Position numbers and translations under genes: made by a program. From contig NZ_FCNZ02000015.1 of assembly GCF_001544495.1 (NCBI RefSeq), forward strand, positions 1-64,000: a stretch of DNA of 64,000 nucleotides. Direction: 5' to 3'. This document shows positions 7,639-16,726 of this stretch, in pieces (position 1 is the stretch's first letter; every line of letters begins with the position of its first letter). The DNA is from Caballeronia telluris (GTDB lineage Bacteria > Pseudomonadota > Gammaproteobacteria > Burkholderiales > Burkholderiaceae). The notes below the pieces were generated by a model. That model was given only the letters and a program-made list of their open reading frames with translations, was not told the DNA's origin and did not search any database.

Positions 7639-8247
7639 TCAGTTGATCTGGCTATCGGACGCGTACTGGGCACGCGCGACACGCGCTTCCTGTTGCGTCA
7701 GGCCTTCGATCTTCACCTTCTCCGTGCCCGCGCCGCGCATGCCGAGCGCTGCCGCCGCCGCGTACGATAAATCGATGACCCGCCCGCGTGCGTAAGGACC
7801 GCGATCGTTGATCTTAACCACGACCGTCTTCTGGTTCACCGTATTCGTCACGCGGACCCACGACGCGAGCGGCAGCGTGCGGTGCGCGGCGGTGAGCGCG
7901 TGCATGTCGTAGCGTTCGCCGCTGGCAGTCTTGCGGCCATGGAACGGGCGACCGTACCAGGAGGCGCGGCCCTGCTGTTCAAAGTTGCCGACGTCCGGGC
8001 CGCTCGTGATCGGCTCCGCGTCAGCGAGGGACTTCGGTTCTTCGGTCTTCGCAGGCGCGGCCGGCACCGAATTCAGCTTCGATTCGTAGGCGAGCGGCGC
8101 GACTGCGCGGGCACCATTACTGCTGAGGAAATTGTTCCCCGGGTGCTGGTTGGAAGCGCTCAGGTCGCTGGAACCCGGCGCAGCACAGCCGGCCAGGATC
8201 GCAACGGCAAAGAGACTCCCGATATGTCGAGTAAGTCGAGCATTCAT
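7639..8247 (-). CDS. rlpA: RlpA-family septal ring lytic transglycosylase lipoprotein
   Basis: A 202-residue lipoprotein. The signal peptide has lipobox LAGC (Cys21), then a disordered Ser/Pro-rich linker. The double-psi beta-barrel domain covers about 95-180: GRASWYGRPFHGRKTASGE, RTLPLASWVRVTN, and the catalytic Asp in KINDRGPYARGRVIDLS. RlpA-type enzymes cut peptidoglycan glycan strands lacking stem peptides at the division septum. No SPOR domain follows, so this is the short form and septal targeting may need another protein. It converges on rsmI. Confidence 0.9.
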   Translation of the reverse strand: MNARLTRHIGSLFAVAILAGCAAPGSSDLSASNQHPGNNFLSSNGARAVAPLAYESKLNSVPAAPAKTEEPKSLADAEPITSGPDVGNFEQQGRASWYGRPFHGRKTASGERYDMHALTAAHRTLPLASWVRVTNTVNQKTVVVKINDRGPYARGRVIDLSYAAAAALGMRGAGTEKVKIEGLTQQEARVARAQYASDSQIN

Positions 8248-8899
8248 AGACGTGTATCAACGGTTGCAGAGCCGCCCGGCGACGCGACGAGCGCGCGCCT
8301 GATGGCAGCTCAAGGCTTTTTTCCGCGCAACGCCACACGCCGTTCGATCTTGCGAACGGCCGATGGATGCACGGCTGCGGCGTACCTCGCCGCAATTGCC
8401 CGGTTAATTTTCACGTCTGGCGCAACCTGTCCCCGGCAGCCTGACCAGACCCCACATGCCGCCATCGAACGTGGCAATCACGTTCTCGCGCGATAAACAG
8501 CGCAGGAACGGCGGCGTAGGCCCCATCCAGCGTCGCGGCAGCTTTGGCCGCAGCAGGCGCATCGCACCTGGCTGGACAAGACGTGTGCATCGAACGGAGT
8601 CGATGCTTGAGTTGCAGTTAGGAGGCTTCTGGCCCCCAACAGCGTACTGATGATGATTGTAAAAACGCGCTGGCGTCTGACGAATCACCCATTGATTGCA
8701 TGGAAGAACACATGCACAAGTGATGCCATTATAGCCAAAAACATTAGTTGGCTACCCGGAACTGCGAATTTCGTCATTGATTTTCACTATGGGCGCAAGA
8801 ATTGCCGATTTTGGGGCCGTTTTTTGCCCCGATGTAGCGGCGCAACGACCCTGCTCCGGCCCCGGTACAATGGACATTTTTACGCGCGGGTTGTAGCCC
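8248..8899. other. Long gap between rlpA and the MBL hydrolase gene
   Basis: A 650-nt stretch without a convincing gene. The longest frame (8404-8688, minus) lacks protein-like composition and a ribosome site. From about 8640 the sequence becomes AT-richer, consistent with promoters for the gene at 8900. A GGGGCC...GCCCC hairpin lies at about 8817-8834 with a T-run in its loop. It may hold a decayed gene. Confidence 0.4.
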
Positions 8900-9544
8900 A
8901 TGAACGTGACCCTCGTCCCTGTGACGCCCTTTCAGCAGAATTGTTCGATCGTCGTGTGCGAATCGACGCAGCGCGCAGTCGTGGTCGATCCGGGCGGCGA
9001 CCTGGAGCGGATCATCGGAGAAGTCGAGCGGCAGGGCGTCACCGTCGAAAAGGTCCTGCTCACGCATGGGCATCTGGATCACTGCGGCGGCGCAGAGGCG
9101 CTTGCGGACCACTTCGGTGTGAAGATCGAAGGCCCGCACCGCGACGACGCGTTCTGGATCGGCCAGTTGCCGGAGCAGGGCAAGCGTTTCGGCTTCGCGT
9201 CGGCGCAGGCGTTCACTCCGGCGCGCTGGCTGGAAGACGGCGAGACCGTCGAATTCGGCGACGAGACGTTCGAGGTCTATCACTGTCCCGGCCATACGCC
9301 GGGGCATGTGATCTTCTTCAGCCGGCGCCATCGGCTGGCGTTCGTCGGCGACGTGCTGTTCGCCGGATCGATCGGGCGCACCGCCTTTCCGCGCGGCAAT
9401 CACGCCGACCTGATCCGCGCGATCCAGGAAAAACTGTGGCCGCTCGGCGACGACGTCACGTTCGTGCCCGGCCACGGCCCCGCATCGACGTTCGGCGACG
9501 AGCGCCGCACCAATCCCTATGTCGGCGACGGAGTGACCGCATGA
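8900..9544 (+). CDS. MBL-fold metallo-hydrolase (YcbL / glyoxalase II-like)
   Basis: A 214-residue metallo-beta-lactamase-fold enzyme. The metal motif THGHLDHCGG (about 54-63) supplies the HxHxDH ligands. Further ligands are the His in CPGHTPGH (about 132-139), the Asp in FVGDVLF (about 151-157) and the His in VPGHGP (about 193-198). The length and motifs fit the YcbL-like group, which resembles glyoxalase II but lacks its full substrate domain. The in vivo substrate is probably a thioester but is not established. Its stop overlaps the start of the next gene (ATGA), so the two are translationally coupled. Confidence 0.92.
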   Translation: MNVTLVPVTPFQQNCSIVVCESTQRAVVVDPGGDLERIIGEVERQGVTVEKVLLTHGHLDHCGGAEALADHFGVKIEGPHRDDAFWIGQLPEQGKRFGFASAQAFTPARWLEDGETVEFGDETFEVYHCPGHTPGHVIFFSRRHRLAFVGDVLFAGSIGRTAFPRGNHADLIRAIQEKLWPLGDDVTFVPGHGPASTFGDERRTNPYVGDGVTA

Positions 9545-10176
9545 ACGCGATCCCCGAAATCTATGTGAGCACCGACGTCGAGGCGGACGGCCCGATTCCC
9601 GGCCCGCATTCGATGCTGAGTTTCGCGTCGGCGGCTTTTACGGCGGACAAGGAGTTGATCGCCACATTCTCCGCGAATCTGGAGACGCTCGAAGGTGCCA
9701 CGGCGCATCCGGTGCAAGCCGCGTGGTGGAAGACGCAGCCTGACGCGTGGGCCGCCTGCCGGACCGACCTGCAAAAGCCGGAAACCGCGCTGCGCGCCTA
9801 TGTCGACTGGGTCGAGGCGCTGCCTGGCAAGCCGGTGTTCGTCGCGTATCCGGCGGGCTTCGACTTCACCTACATGTTCTGGTACATGATGCGTTTCGCC
9901 GAGCGCTGCCCGTTTTCGTGGTCCGCGCTCGACATCAAGACGCTCGCCTTCGCGATGACCGGCCTGCCCTACCGCAAGGCGATCAAGCCGCGGCTGCCGA
10001 AGCACTGGTTCGATGAGCTGCCGCACACGCACGTCGCGCTCGACGACGCCATCGAACAAGGCGCGCTCTTCTGCAACATGCTGGCGGAACTGCGGGCGTC
10101 GAAGGCGCTCGCGCCAGCAGACAGTGCCGACGCCGCCGGGCCCGCGATTCCGGAAGGTAAAAACGCGCAGTCTTGA
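9541..10176 (+). CDS. DEDD-type 3'-5' exonuclease-like protein
   Basis: A 211-residue protein that opens with IYVSTDVEADGPIPG (about 7-21), the DxE motif of RNase T/DnaQ-type exonucleases. A second acidic site is likely at GFDFTYMFWY (about 106-115), and HVALDDAIEQG (about 164-174) supplies the late HxxxxD pair. This makes a DEDDh nuclease plausible. It overlaps the MBL-hydrolase gene by 4 nt. The C-terminal 25 residues are low complexity. Substrate (RNA or DNA) is unknown; it resembles no characterised exonuclease end to end as far as I can tell. Confidence 0.75.
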   Translation: MNAIPEIYVSTDVEADGPIPGPHSMLSFASAAFTADKELIATFSANLETLEGATAHPVQAAWWKTQPDAWAACRTDLQKPETALRAYVDWVEALPGKPVFVAYPAGFDFTYMFWYMMRFAERCPFSWSALDIKTLAFAMTGLPYRKAIKPRLPKHWFDELPHTHVALDDAIEQGALFCNMLAELRASKALAPADSADAAGPAIPEGKNAQS

Positions 10177-10278
10177 CGATGCGTTAGGGAATCTCCCTCA
10201 GTTCTGGCGCTTCGCATTGCGTTTATTTTCCGGCGCCTCTACCATGAGAGTCAGGTCGCGACCAAACCGGAGGCGCAG

Positions 10279-10737
10279 TTGACTCTCGATACATTTTCAC
10301 AAAAAATCCTGCGCCTCCTGCAACTGGACGCGCGCCGCTCGGTGCAGGAAATTTCCGACCAGGTCGGGCTGTCGAGCACGCCGTGCTGGCGGCGCATCAA
10401 GGACATGGAGCAATCGGGCGTGATCCAGCGCTACACGGCGCTGCTCGATCGCGAGAAGCTCGGTCTGCACGTCTGCGCGCTCGCGCATATCCACCTGACG
10501 CGGCATACGGAAGGCGGCGTCGAGCAGTTCGAGCGCGAGATCGCCACCTGTCCGGAAGTGACCGAGTGCTACAGCACGACCGGCGAATCCGATTACATCC
10601 TCAAGATCGTCGCGCCCGACATCAAGTCCTACGACGCTTTCCTGCACGACCGCATCTTCAAGATTCCGGCGGTCGCTCAGGTGCGCACGAGCGTCGTGCT
10701 GCGGGAAATCAAATTCGACACGCAGTTGCCACTCTGA
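10279..10737 (+). CDS. Lrp/AsnC-family transcriptional regulator
   Basis: A 152-residue protein with an N-terminal winged helix-turn-helix (LQLDARRSVQEISDQVGLSS, about 14-33, then TPCWRRIKDME) and a C-terminal RAM ligand-binding domain (about 65-145, with VTECYSTTGESDYIL). Lrp/AsnC proteins sense amino acids and control their metabolism as octamers. The start is a TTG at 10279 with GGAGG 6-7 nt upstream; the next ATG would remove the first HTH helix. It converges on the CDF transporter only 4 nt away. The regulated genes are not evident. Confidence 0.92.
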   Translation: MTLDTFSQKILRLLQLDARRSVQEISDQVGLSSTPCWRRIKDMEQSGVIQRYTALLDREKLGLHVCALAHIHLTRHTEGGVEQFEREIATCPEVTECYSTTGESDYILKIVAPDIKSYDAFLHDRIFKIPAVAQVRTSVVLREIKFDTQLPL

Positions 10738-10741
10738 CGTT

Positions 10742-11953
10742 TCAGCGCGGCGCGGCCGTTTCATTCGCGCCGCGCGCCGCCTGAAGTGACGCGCCCGGCG
10801 TGCGCACCGCACGCACCACGCGGATTTCGCGCGCGCCGAGACGCCGCTTTAGTGCTTCGAAATCGACTTGGGCGAGACGCTCGTCGGCCTGCGCGGTTTC
10901 GTCGGCGTTCGCCAGCGCCGGCAGCAACACGTCGATGTCGAAGCCCCGACTCAGGTAGTGCAGGTTCATCGAGTCGAACGACAACCCCTGTGCGCCAAGC
11001 GCCGCACGCACCGCCTCGCCGACTACGGGACGCATCGGCAACTGGCCGGGCGGCGGATTGACCTCGTCGTTTTCCGGATCGACGTGAATCAGCGCGTCGA
11101 CGACCCGCGCGTCGGTCAGCAAATGCGCGCGCGCCGATTCGGCAATGTAGTGCCCTTCCGACACCGAGATCAGCGGGTCGACGAGAATGTGCGCATCGAC
11201 GATCGCGAGATCGCCCATTTTGCGCGTGCGCAGTTCGTGCACCTCGCGCACGCCGGGCGTGGAGAGCACGAGCGCGCGCAGGTCGTCGGCGGTGGACTGG
11301 TCGAGCGCGCGGTCCGAGAGATCCTGCAAGGCGTCCCAGCCGAATATCCAGCCCATCCTGGCGACCATAAAACCGACGATCGCCGCGGCAATCGGGTCGA
11401 GCACCTGAAAGCCCGCCATATTGCCGATAATGCCGAGCGCGACGACCAGCGAAGACGCCGCATCCGATCGCGCATGCCAGGCATTGGCAATGAGCATCGC
11501 GGACCTGACGCGTTCGGCCGCGCGCAGCATGTACCGAAACAGCGCTTCTTTCGAAACCAGCACGACGAGCGCAACGATTAGCGCGGACGAATGGACGGGC
11601 GGAATATCCTGAAGGTTTGCGATACGTTCGCCCGCGCGCCATAGCATTCCGACGCCCACGGCAATCAGCAATCCGCCGAGAAATAATGAAGCGACGGTTT
11701 CATAGCGGCTGTGACCGTAGTTGTGATCGACATCGGGCGCAGCGGCGCCGTGCCGATTCGCGACGAGCACGACAAAATCCGACACTAAATCGGCGAGCGA
11801 GTGAATGCCGTCGGCAATCAGCGCCTGAGAGTGCGCGATTATTCCCACGAAAACCTGCGCCGACATGAGAACCGCGTTCAGCACGATACTCACGAAGGTG
11901 GTCCTGCGGGCGATTTCCTGCTTTGCCGCCGGACGTGGGACGGAGAGCGACAT
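10742..11953 (-). CDS. Cation diffusion facilitator (CDF) metal exporter
   Basis: A 403-residue inner-membrane protein with six predicted helices in the first 220 residues. The metal-site residues of the family are present: ADGIHSLADLVSD in TM2 (about 47-59) and HARSDAASS in TM5 (about 161-169). The long C-terminal cytoplasmic part (about 225-400) holds one clear CDF dimerisation domain and a further repeat-like stretch. CDF proteins export Zn2+, Fe2+, Co2+ or Mn2+ in exchange for protons. The HxxxD pair in TM5 is usual for Zn/Fe exporters. The tail is longer than in FieF (about 300 residues). There is no obvious ribosome site before ATG 11953. Confidence 0.9.
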   Translation of the reverse strand: MSLSVPRPAAKQEIARRTTFVSIVLNAVLMSAQVFVGIIAHSQALIADGIHSLADLVSDFVVLVANRHGAAAPDVDHNYGHSRYETVASLFLGGLLIAVGVGMLWRAGERIANLQDIPPVHSSALIVALVVLVSKEALFRYMLRAAERVRSAMLIANAWHARSDAASSLVVALGIIGNMAGFQVLDPIAAAIVGFMVARMGWIFGWDALQDLSDRALDQSTADDLRALVLSTPGVREVHELRTRKMGDLAIVDAHILVDPLISVSEGHYIAESARAHLLTDARVVDALIHVDPENDEVNPPPGQLPMRPVVGEAVRAALGAQGLSFDSMNLHYLSRGFDIDVLLPALANADETAQADERLAQVDFEALKRRLGAREIRVVRAVRTPGASLQAARGANETAAPR

Positions 11954-12127
11954 AAGTTGAATCTGATTAAATGCGATGCTTTATTTTAACAAGCGGGCAC
12001 TAATGACGCTCGGAATTCGAAGAGAAATTCCTTAAAAATCATTGAGTTATTGTAACAGGACGCGTTCTCGTTCTGCGTCTTTGCCGACTGCGCGCCGTCG
12101 AAAGAAAAGTCGCGGGCGCATGCGCAC

Positions 12128-12157
12128 AAAAAAAAGCCGCGCCTGCTGGCGCGGCTG
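12128..12157 (-). terminator. Terminator of the H-NS gene
   Basis: On the minus strand AGCCGCGCC and GGCGCGGCT form a 9-bp stem with a 4-nt loop, followed by eight T. It lies about 20 nt after the hns-like stop. Confidence 0.9.
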
Positions 12158-12176
12158 CATCCGGAGCGGGCGATTC

Positions 12177-12479
12177 TTATTTCTGGATCAGAAAGTTGTC
12201 GCGTTCCTGGCCCGCGATCCATTTCGGCGGCTTTCCCCGCCCGGACCACGTGTTGCCGCTCTGCGGGTCCCGGTACTTCGGGGCTACGCCTGCGCGCGCA
12301 CGCGGAGCTTTTGCGCCCTTGGCGCTTCGACCGCCAGCCAATTCCTGGAGCGTGATGCCGTAATCAGCCATTTTCTGCTTGATCTCATTAAGTACTTCGG
12401 CATATTCCCGCGACTTGGCCTCTTCAATCTGTCGTTCCAGATTCTCGCGCTGAGCGAGGAGTTCCTTGTATGAAGACAT
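12177..12479 (-). CDS. H-NS family nucleoid protein
   Basis: A 100-residue protein. The N-terminal half is a coiled-coil oligomerisation domain (ENLERQIEEAKSREYAEVLN, about 12-31). A basic Ala/Gly/Arg linker follows, then the DNA-binding domain YRDPQSGNTWSGRGKPPKWI (about 69-88) with the TWSGRG AT-hook-like loop. These proteins silence AT-rich foreign DNA by minor-groove binding. This is the short Burkholderia-type H-NS. The gene has its own terminator and an AT-rich upstream region. It could silence the AT-richer element and cas regions of this window; that is inference. Confidence 0.95.
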   Translation of the reverse strand: MSSYKELLAQRENLERQIEEAKSREYAEVLNEIKQKMADYGITLQELAGGRSAKGAKAPRARAGVAPKYRDPQSGNTWSGRGKPPKWIAGQERDNFLIQK

Positions 12480-12866
12480 GGTAATTCCCTTGTGGTTTGC
12501 TAAAACATGCGAGTCGTATCGCTCGCTTCCATTTATCGGTGTGGCCTCGGGTTGAAGCGCAGATTAACACAAATCGATTTAGGAATGCATGTGGGCGAGG
12601 ACACTAAAATCCCAATCGAAAGTTTTCCTCGTAACAATTGTGCTGATTCGGAAACGCTAGACAGCGAATTTTCTTAATTCCGGATAAAGACACGCACCCA
12701 AGTTGTCGCCGCATGAAAGCGGCGCAATACAAAACGGCATCGGATTTCATGGCGTGAGAGTTTCGTGCGACATTTCGTGCGGCCCTGCGGTGCGGCAATA
12801 TTTTCCTTTCCGTCCCGAATTATTCGCGATGCAACACATTTCCTCAATTGCGAATCCCGGCTGATT
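12480..12866. other. AT-rich upstream region of the H-NS gene
   Basis: No gene is supported. The region is clearly richer in A and T than its neighbours (for example 12540-12680 and 12790-12860), as expected for an autoregulated hns promoter. The frame at 12604-12798 has no ribosome site or protein-like composition. Confidence 0.5.
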
Positions 12867-13532
12867 TTACCGGTGACGTTCCAACCAGTCGAACAACGCG
12901 GCTTTCAGCTCTGTTACCGTGACTTTGGGTTTATCGAACGTAAAACGATTGCGACGGCCATTCTGCCGGAAATCACATCCATATCGGTCCACGCCCAATA
13001 ACGCCAAGGTAGCCGGGCGTTCGTCAAAATCATCAAAAAATGCGCATAGCAGCGTTTCCTCATTTGCCGAAAGTGGTTCGAGCGGATCGAGTGCGTCCGC
13101 AGCCAGCCAGCCCATCGCGCCAAATCCGCCGATAAAGCGCATTCGCTCCAGCGACATGGTCCAGAACGTAAAGTCGCCTAAACTGAGATAGCGCTCGGCG
13201 TCGGGGTGATATCTCAGATAACGCCGCGCCAGATCGGACGATTCCTCGGACGGCGCGGGAGAAAACGAGCCGAGCATCGTGAGTCGCTGTCCTTCGAGCA
13301 CGTTGCCGTCCGACGCATGCGCGACCAGAAAACCGGCGCGCGAATCCGCGTGCAGATTGCGCGTGTGCTCGGCGAGATGGCTGATGAGCAGCATCGGCAC
13401 GTGGCGCGCCGTGGGCGCGAACGGCAGCGCGGTGGGATAGGGAAACCCGCGCGGATCGCGGGAATGCGTGGCAAGCGTGCCATCCGGCACTCGATGCAGC
13501 AGATGCAGCGGCGCATGCGGCGGAATGTTCAC
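12867..13532 (-). CDS. HugZ-like pyridoxamine 5'-phosphate oxidase-fold protein
   Basis: A 221-residue protein with a split-barrel FMN-binding-type domain in the first 145 residues (TLATHSRDPRGFPYPTALPF near 19-38, LLISHLAEHTRNLHADSRAG about 48-67). A C-terminal DUF2470-like domain with acidic helices follows (about 150-221). HugZ/HutZ relatives bind or degrade haem, but many relatives of this architecture are uncharacterised. The start is GTG 13532 with GAGGA 9 nt upstream; the frame extends further up without a ribosome site. It is divergent from an MFS transporter gene at 13691. Confidence 0.75.
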   Translation of the reverse strand: MNIPPHAPLHLLHRVPDGTLATHSRDPRGFPYPTALPFAPTARHVPMLLISHLAEHTRNLHADSRAGFLVAHASDGNVLEGQRLTMLGSFSPAPSEESSDLARRYLRYHPDAERYLSLGDFTFWTMSLERMRFIGGFGAMGWLAADALDPLEPLSANEETLLCAFFDDFDERPATLALLGVDRYGCDFRQNGRRNRFTFDKPKVTVTELKAALFDWLERHR

Positions 13533-13690
13533 GGCTCGGTTCCTCGTTCGGAATTGGGCGGTTCGCGCAAGTCCGGCCGCGCCGCCGATCCCGGTCGATC
13601 TTAATGCACCGCGCCTGAGCATGTCTTTAGACCGTTCGATAGAATCGAAAGCTCTCCGCTTTCGCCCTCCTCTTCCGAACGAGCCATTTC

Positions 13691-14914
13691 GTGTCCGAAT
13701 CGACGTCCGCTTCCAGTTCCATCGACCACAACGCGTCGCTCGCGGCGCATCGCAAGCTGCCGCTTGCCGCGCGCGAACGCGCCCGCTACGCGACGATGGC
13801 CGTCTTCTTCATCGCGGGCATGCTGTACGCGTCGTGGGGCGTGCACGTGCCGACCGTGCGCGACAAGTTCGCGCTGAGTCCCGGCATGCTCTCGTTCGCG
13901 CTGCTCGCGGTCGCGGGCGGCTCGATCTTCGCGATGCTCACGACCGGCTCGTGGATCGCCCGCGCCGGCACGCGCGCCGCCTGTCTCGCGGGCGGCATCA
14001 CGATGACGATCTGCTGCGCGCTGATTCTCGTCGCGCCGTCCTACTGGATGCTGCTCGCCGTGCTAGCCGTGTTCGGCTTCGGCATGGCGACGCTCGATGT
14101 CGCAATGAACGCCGAGGCGAGCGCGGTCGAACAGGCGCTCGGGCGGCCGATCATGTCGTCGCTGCACGGCATGTTCAGCATCGGCGGGATGGCGGGCGCG
14201 GCGGCGGGCGGCGCATTGCTCGCGCACGGCATGGCGCCGGCCGTGCATCTCGCGCTGGCTGCCGTGGCGAGCGTGATCGTGATCCTGATTTCGATGCCCG
14301 CGGTGCTGCCGCACGTCCCGCATCACGACGCGCACGCGAAGGCGTCGTCGTCGAACCGGTGGCGATCGTCCGCGCTGTGGGCACTCGGCGGCGTCGCGCT
14401 GATCGCGCTGATCGCCGAAGGCGCGATGTACGACTGGGCGACCGTCTACATGCGCGACGTCGTGCTCGCGAGCCCTGCGCTGTCGAGCGCGGCCTACGCG
14501 GCGTTCACCGGCGGCATGGCGGCGGGACGCTTCGGCGGCGACTTCGTGCGCGCCCGCTTCGGCGCGCCGCAACTGGTGTTCGGCAGCGCGGCGCTGGCGT
14601 TCGTCGGAATGCTGATGGCGTTGCTGCTGCCGAACCCGATCGCGACGATGACCGGCTTCACGCTGATGGGCCTCGGCCTCGCGAACATGATGCCGGTGCT
14701 GTTCGCCGCCGCGACGCACGTGAAAGGCGTGAGCGCGGCGGAAGGCCTCGCGCAGGTGGCGGGCCTCGCCTATTTCGGCTTGCTGATCGGGCCGGTGCTG
14801 ATCGGCGGGGTGGCGCAGGTGAGCACGCTGCCGATCGGCTTGTCGGTCGTGGCGGCGTGTTGCGCGCTGATCGCGCTCGTGGCGCCGCGCATTCTCAGGC
14901 GGCTGAAGATATGA
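13691..14914 (+). CDS. Major facilitator superfamily transporter (YbjJ-like)
   Basis: A 407-residue integral membrane protein with about 12 hydrophobic segments from residue 35 onward and the central cytoplasmic loop near residues 205-230 (HHDAHAKASSSNRW). It keeps GMLYASWGVHVPTVRDKF in the first helix/loop and MNAEASAVEQALGRPIMSSL around the TM4-TM5 region, features of the YbjJ/FucP-like branch. The substrate is unknown. The start is GTG 13691; the next in-frame ATG (residue 36) would begin inside the first helix. A hairpin terminator follows directly. It is divergent from the HugZ-like gene. Confidence 0.82.
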   Translation: MSESTSASSSIDHNASLAAHRKLPLAARERARYATMAVFFIAGMLYASWGVHVPTVRDKFALSPGMLSFALLAVAGGSIFAMLTTGSWIARAGTRAACLAGGITMTICCALILVAPSYWMLLAVLAVFGFGMATLDVAMNAEASAVEQALGRPIMSSLHGMFSIGGMAGAAAGGALLAHGMAPAVHLALAAVASVIVILISMPAVLPHVPHHDAHAKASSSNRWRSSALWALGGVALIALIAEGAMYDWATVYMRDVVLASPALSSAAYAAFTGGMAAGRFGGDFVRARFGAPQLVFGSAALAFVGMLMALLLPNPIATMTGFTLMGLGLANMMPVLFAAATHVKGVSAAEGLAQVAGLAYFGLLIGPVLIGGVAQVSTLPIGLSVVAACCALIALVAPRILRRLKI

Positions 14915-14945
14915 AAAAGGCACGCCCGAGGCGTGCCTTTCCTTG
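14914..14945. terminator. Terminator between the MFS gene and the Liv-type binding-protein gene
   Basis: AAGGCACGC (14917-14925) and GCGTGCCTT (14931-14939) form a 9-bp stem with A-rich and T-rich flanks. It can stop transcription from both converging genes. Confidence 0.8.
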
Positions 14946-14984
14946 CTTCAGGCGACTCCGTTCGAAGTCGCCATCGAGCGGCAT

Positions 14985-16130
14985 CTACATCTTGACCACG
15001 TCGAGCAGCGTCTTCTTGCCCTTCTTGTAGTCGTACAGCGAGATCACGCCGTGCTTCAGGTCGCCCTTCGAATCGAAGGTCGTCTGGCCGATCACGCCCT
15101 TGTAGTCCGTGTTCGGCATCGCGGCGAGAATCTTCGCCGGATCGGTCGAGTTCGCGCGCTTCATCGCGTCGACGACGATGTACACGGCGTCATACGTGAA
15201 CGGCGCGTAGATCTGGATCGGCTGGCCGAAACGCTTCTGGTACTTCGCTCCGAACGCCGCGCCGCCTTCCATCTTCTCGAGCGCCATGCCGGCTTCCGAG
15301 CACACGACGTTGTCGGTGGCGTCGCCCGCCAGGTCCGACAGCTTTTCGGTACACACGCCGTCGCCGGCCAGCACCTTGGCGCGCAGGCCGAGCTGCTTCG
15401 CCTGCTTGGCGAACGGGCCGCCCGTCGCATCCATGCCGCCGAACATCACGGCGTCCGGATTTTCGCCCTTGATCTTCGTCAGAATCGCGCGGAAGTCGAC
15501 GGCCTTGTCGTTGGTCGCGTCGTGCGAGATCACCTTGAGGCCGAGCGACTTGGCGGTCTTCTCGAATTCGTTGGCGAGACCCTGACCGTAGGCGGTCGAG
15601 TCGTCGACGATCGCGACGCTCTTGATCTTCAGTTGCTTCGCGGCGTAGTTGGCGAGCGCCGGGCCTTGCTGGGCATCGGTCGCGACGACGCGGTAGGTCG
15701 TCTTGAAGCCTTGCTGCGTGTAGGTCGGGTTGGTGGCCGACGGCGAAATCTGGACGATGCCTGCGTCGCTGTAAATCTTCGATGCCGGGATCGACGTGCC
15801 CGAGTTCAGGTGGCCGACGACGGCGACGACCTTGTCGTCGACGAGCTTCTGCGCAACCTGCGTGGCGGTGCGCGGGTCGGCCGCGTCGTCCTGCGGGTCG
15901 AGCGCCAGCGTGATCTTCTGGCCGTTGATCGTCAGGCCCTTCGCGTTGATTTCTTCGACTGCGAGTCGCGCGCCGTTTTCGTTATCCTTGCCCAGGTGGG
16001 CAATGCCGCCGGTCAACGGTGCAACGTGACCGATCTTGACGGTTTCATCGGCTGCTGCGGATGTTGCCATCGCTGCGAACATCATTGCTGCGGCGCTGAT
16101 CGGCAACACTTTTTGAAGCTTGGTCTTCAT
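14985..16130 (-). CDS. Branched-chain amino-acid ABC transporter periplasmic binding protein (LivJ/LivK type)
   Basis: A 381-residue secreted binding protein. A signal peptide (MKTKLQKVLPISAAAMMFAA, cleaved near AAADE) precedes a two-lobe periplasmic binding fold: VKIGHVAPLTGG (about 29-40), GHLNSGTSIPASKIY with the ligand-contacting Ser/Thr, and YGQGLANEF near the hinge. It delivers Leu, Ile, Val or a related amino acid to a LivHMGF permease. No permease genes adjoin, so it is an orphan binding protein whose partners lie elsewhere. ATG 16130 has GGAGA upstream; the frame start at 16160 adds ten atypical residues. Confidence 0.93.
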   Translation of the reverse strand: MKTKLQKVLPISAAAMMFAAMATSAAADETVKIGHVAPLTGGIAHLGKDNENGARLAVEEINAKGLTINGQKITLALDPQDDAADPRTATQVAQKLVDDKVVAVVGHLNSGTSIPASKIYSDAGIVQISPSATNPTYTQQGFKTTYRVVATDAQQGPALANYAAKQLKIKSVAIVDDSTAYGQGLANEFEKTAKSLGLKVISHDATNDKAVDFRAILTKIKGENPDAVMFGGMDATGGPFAKQAKQLGLRAKVLAGDGVCTEKLSDLAGDATDNVVCSEAGMALEKMEGGAAFGAKYQKRFGQPIQIYAPFTYDAVYIVVDAMKRANSTDPAKILAAMPNTDYKGVIGQTTFDSKGDLKHGVISLYDYKKGKKTLLDVVKM

Positions 16131-16726
16131 GTAAGTCTCCAGTTTCGGTCCCAAAAACAACGTAATCGCCCTGTGCCCCGTCTTTCATCACGATCGCTCA
16201 GTCCCGTGGACGACCACGCCGGATGCATCGTCATGCACTTGGCAAGTCCTTCAGCGCGGCCGTTTTTGGCAGCCGCCATCCGCACTGCGCGCAAGTGTAG
16301 GGTTGTCAAATTAATTTAGGGAAGTTTTTTGGGATAGTGGTGCGACTACTGATCAAAGTGTTGTTGAGAAGCGTTACCAAATGTGCTGGCACTCGTGCAA
16401 AGCCCCTGTCCATGCGGGTTTCGGAGCACACGGGCGGCCAATCGCGCTAATCGTTTCAAGTTCGCCGAATACGCGCCGTTAATCGCCGATGCCCTTTCTT
16501 ATTGGCTTGTTTTTAAAAGCTTATTAGTAGATGCATCGCTCTAATTCAGCGGCACGGTCAAACGTCGTGCCTGCCCCGCAGACCGCGCCGTTTTCTTTCG
16601 TTCGCGCTACGCCCGGATCGCGCTGAAAGCCGCCCGTAGCGGCCGGAGCGCCGCGCCAGCGGGGGCGATCGAATGGTGGCACACTCCTTGGCCTCACTTC
16701 ACACACGCATTTCAAGGAGCATCGAC
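16131..16726. other. Divergent regulatory gap, Liv binding protein and dienelactone hydrolase
   Basis: About 600 nt without a supported gene. The stretch 16310-16400 and 16490-16540 is AT-richer and probably holds the livJ-type promoter region and a long leader. I see no recognisable riboswitch. Confidence 0.45.

Noticed and set aside
8404..8688. 94-residue minus-strand frame in the gap before the MBL hydrolase
   Set aside because: No ribosome site, odd composition and no recognisable motif.
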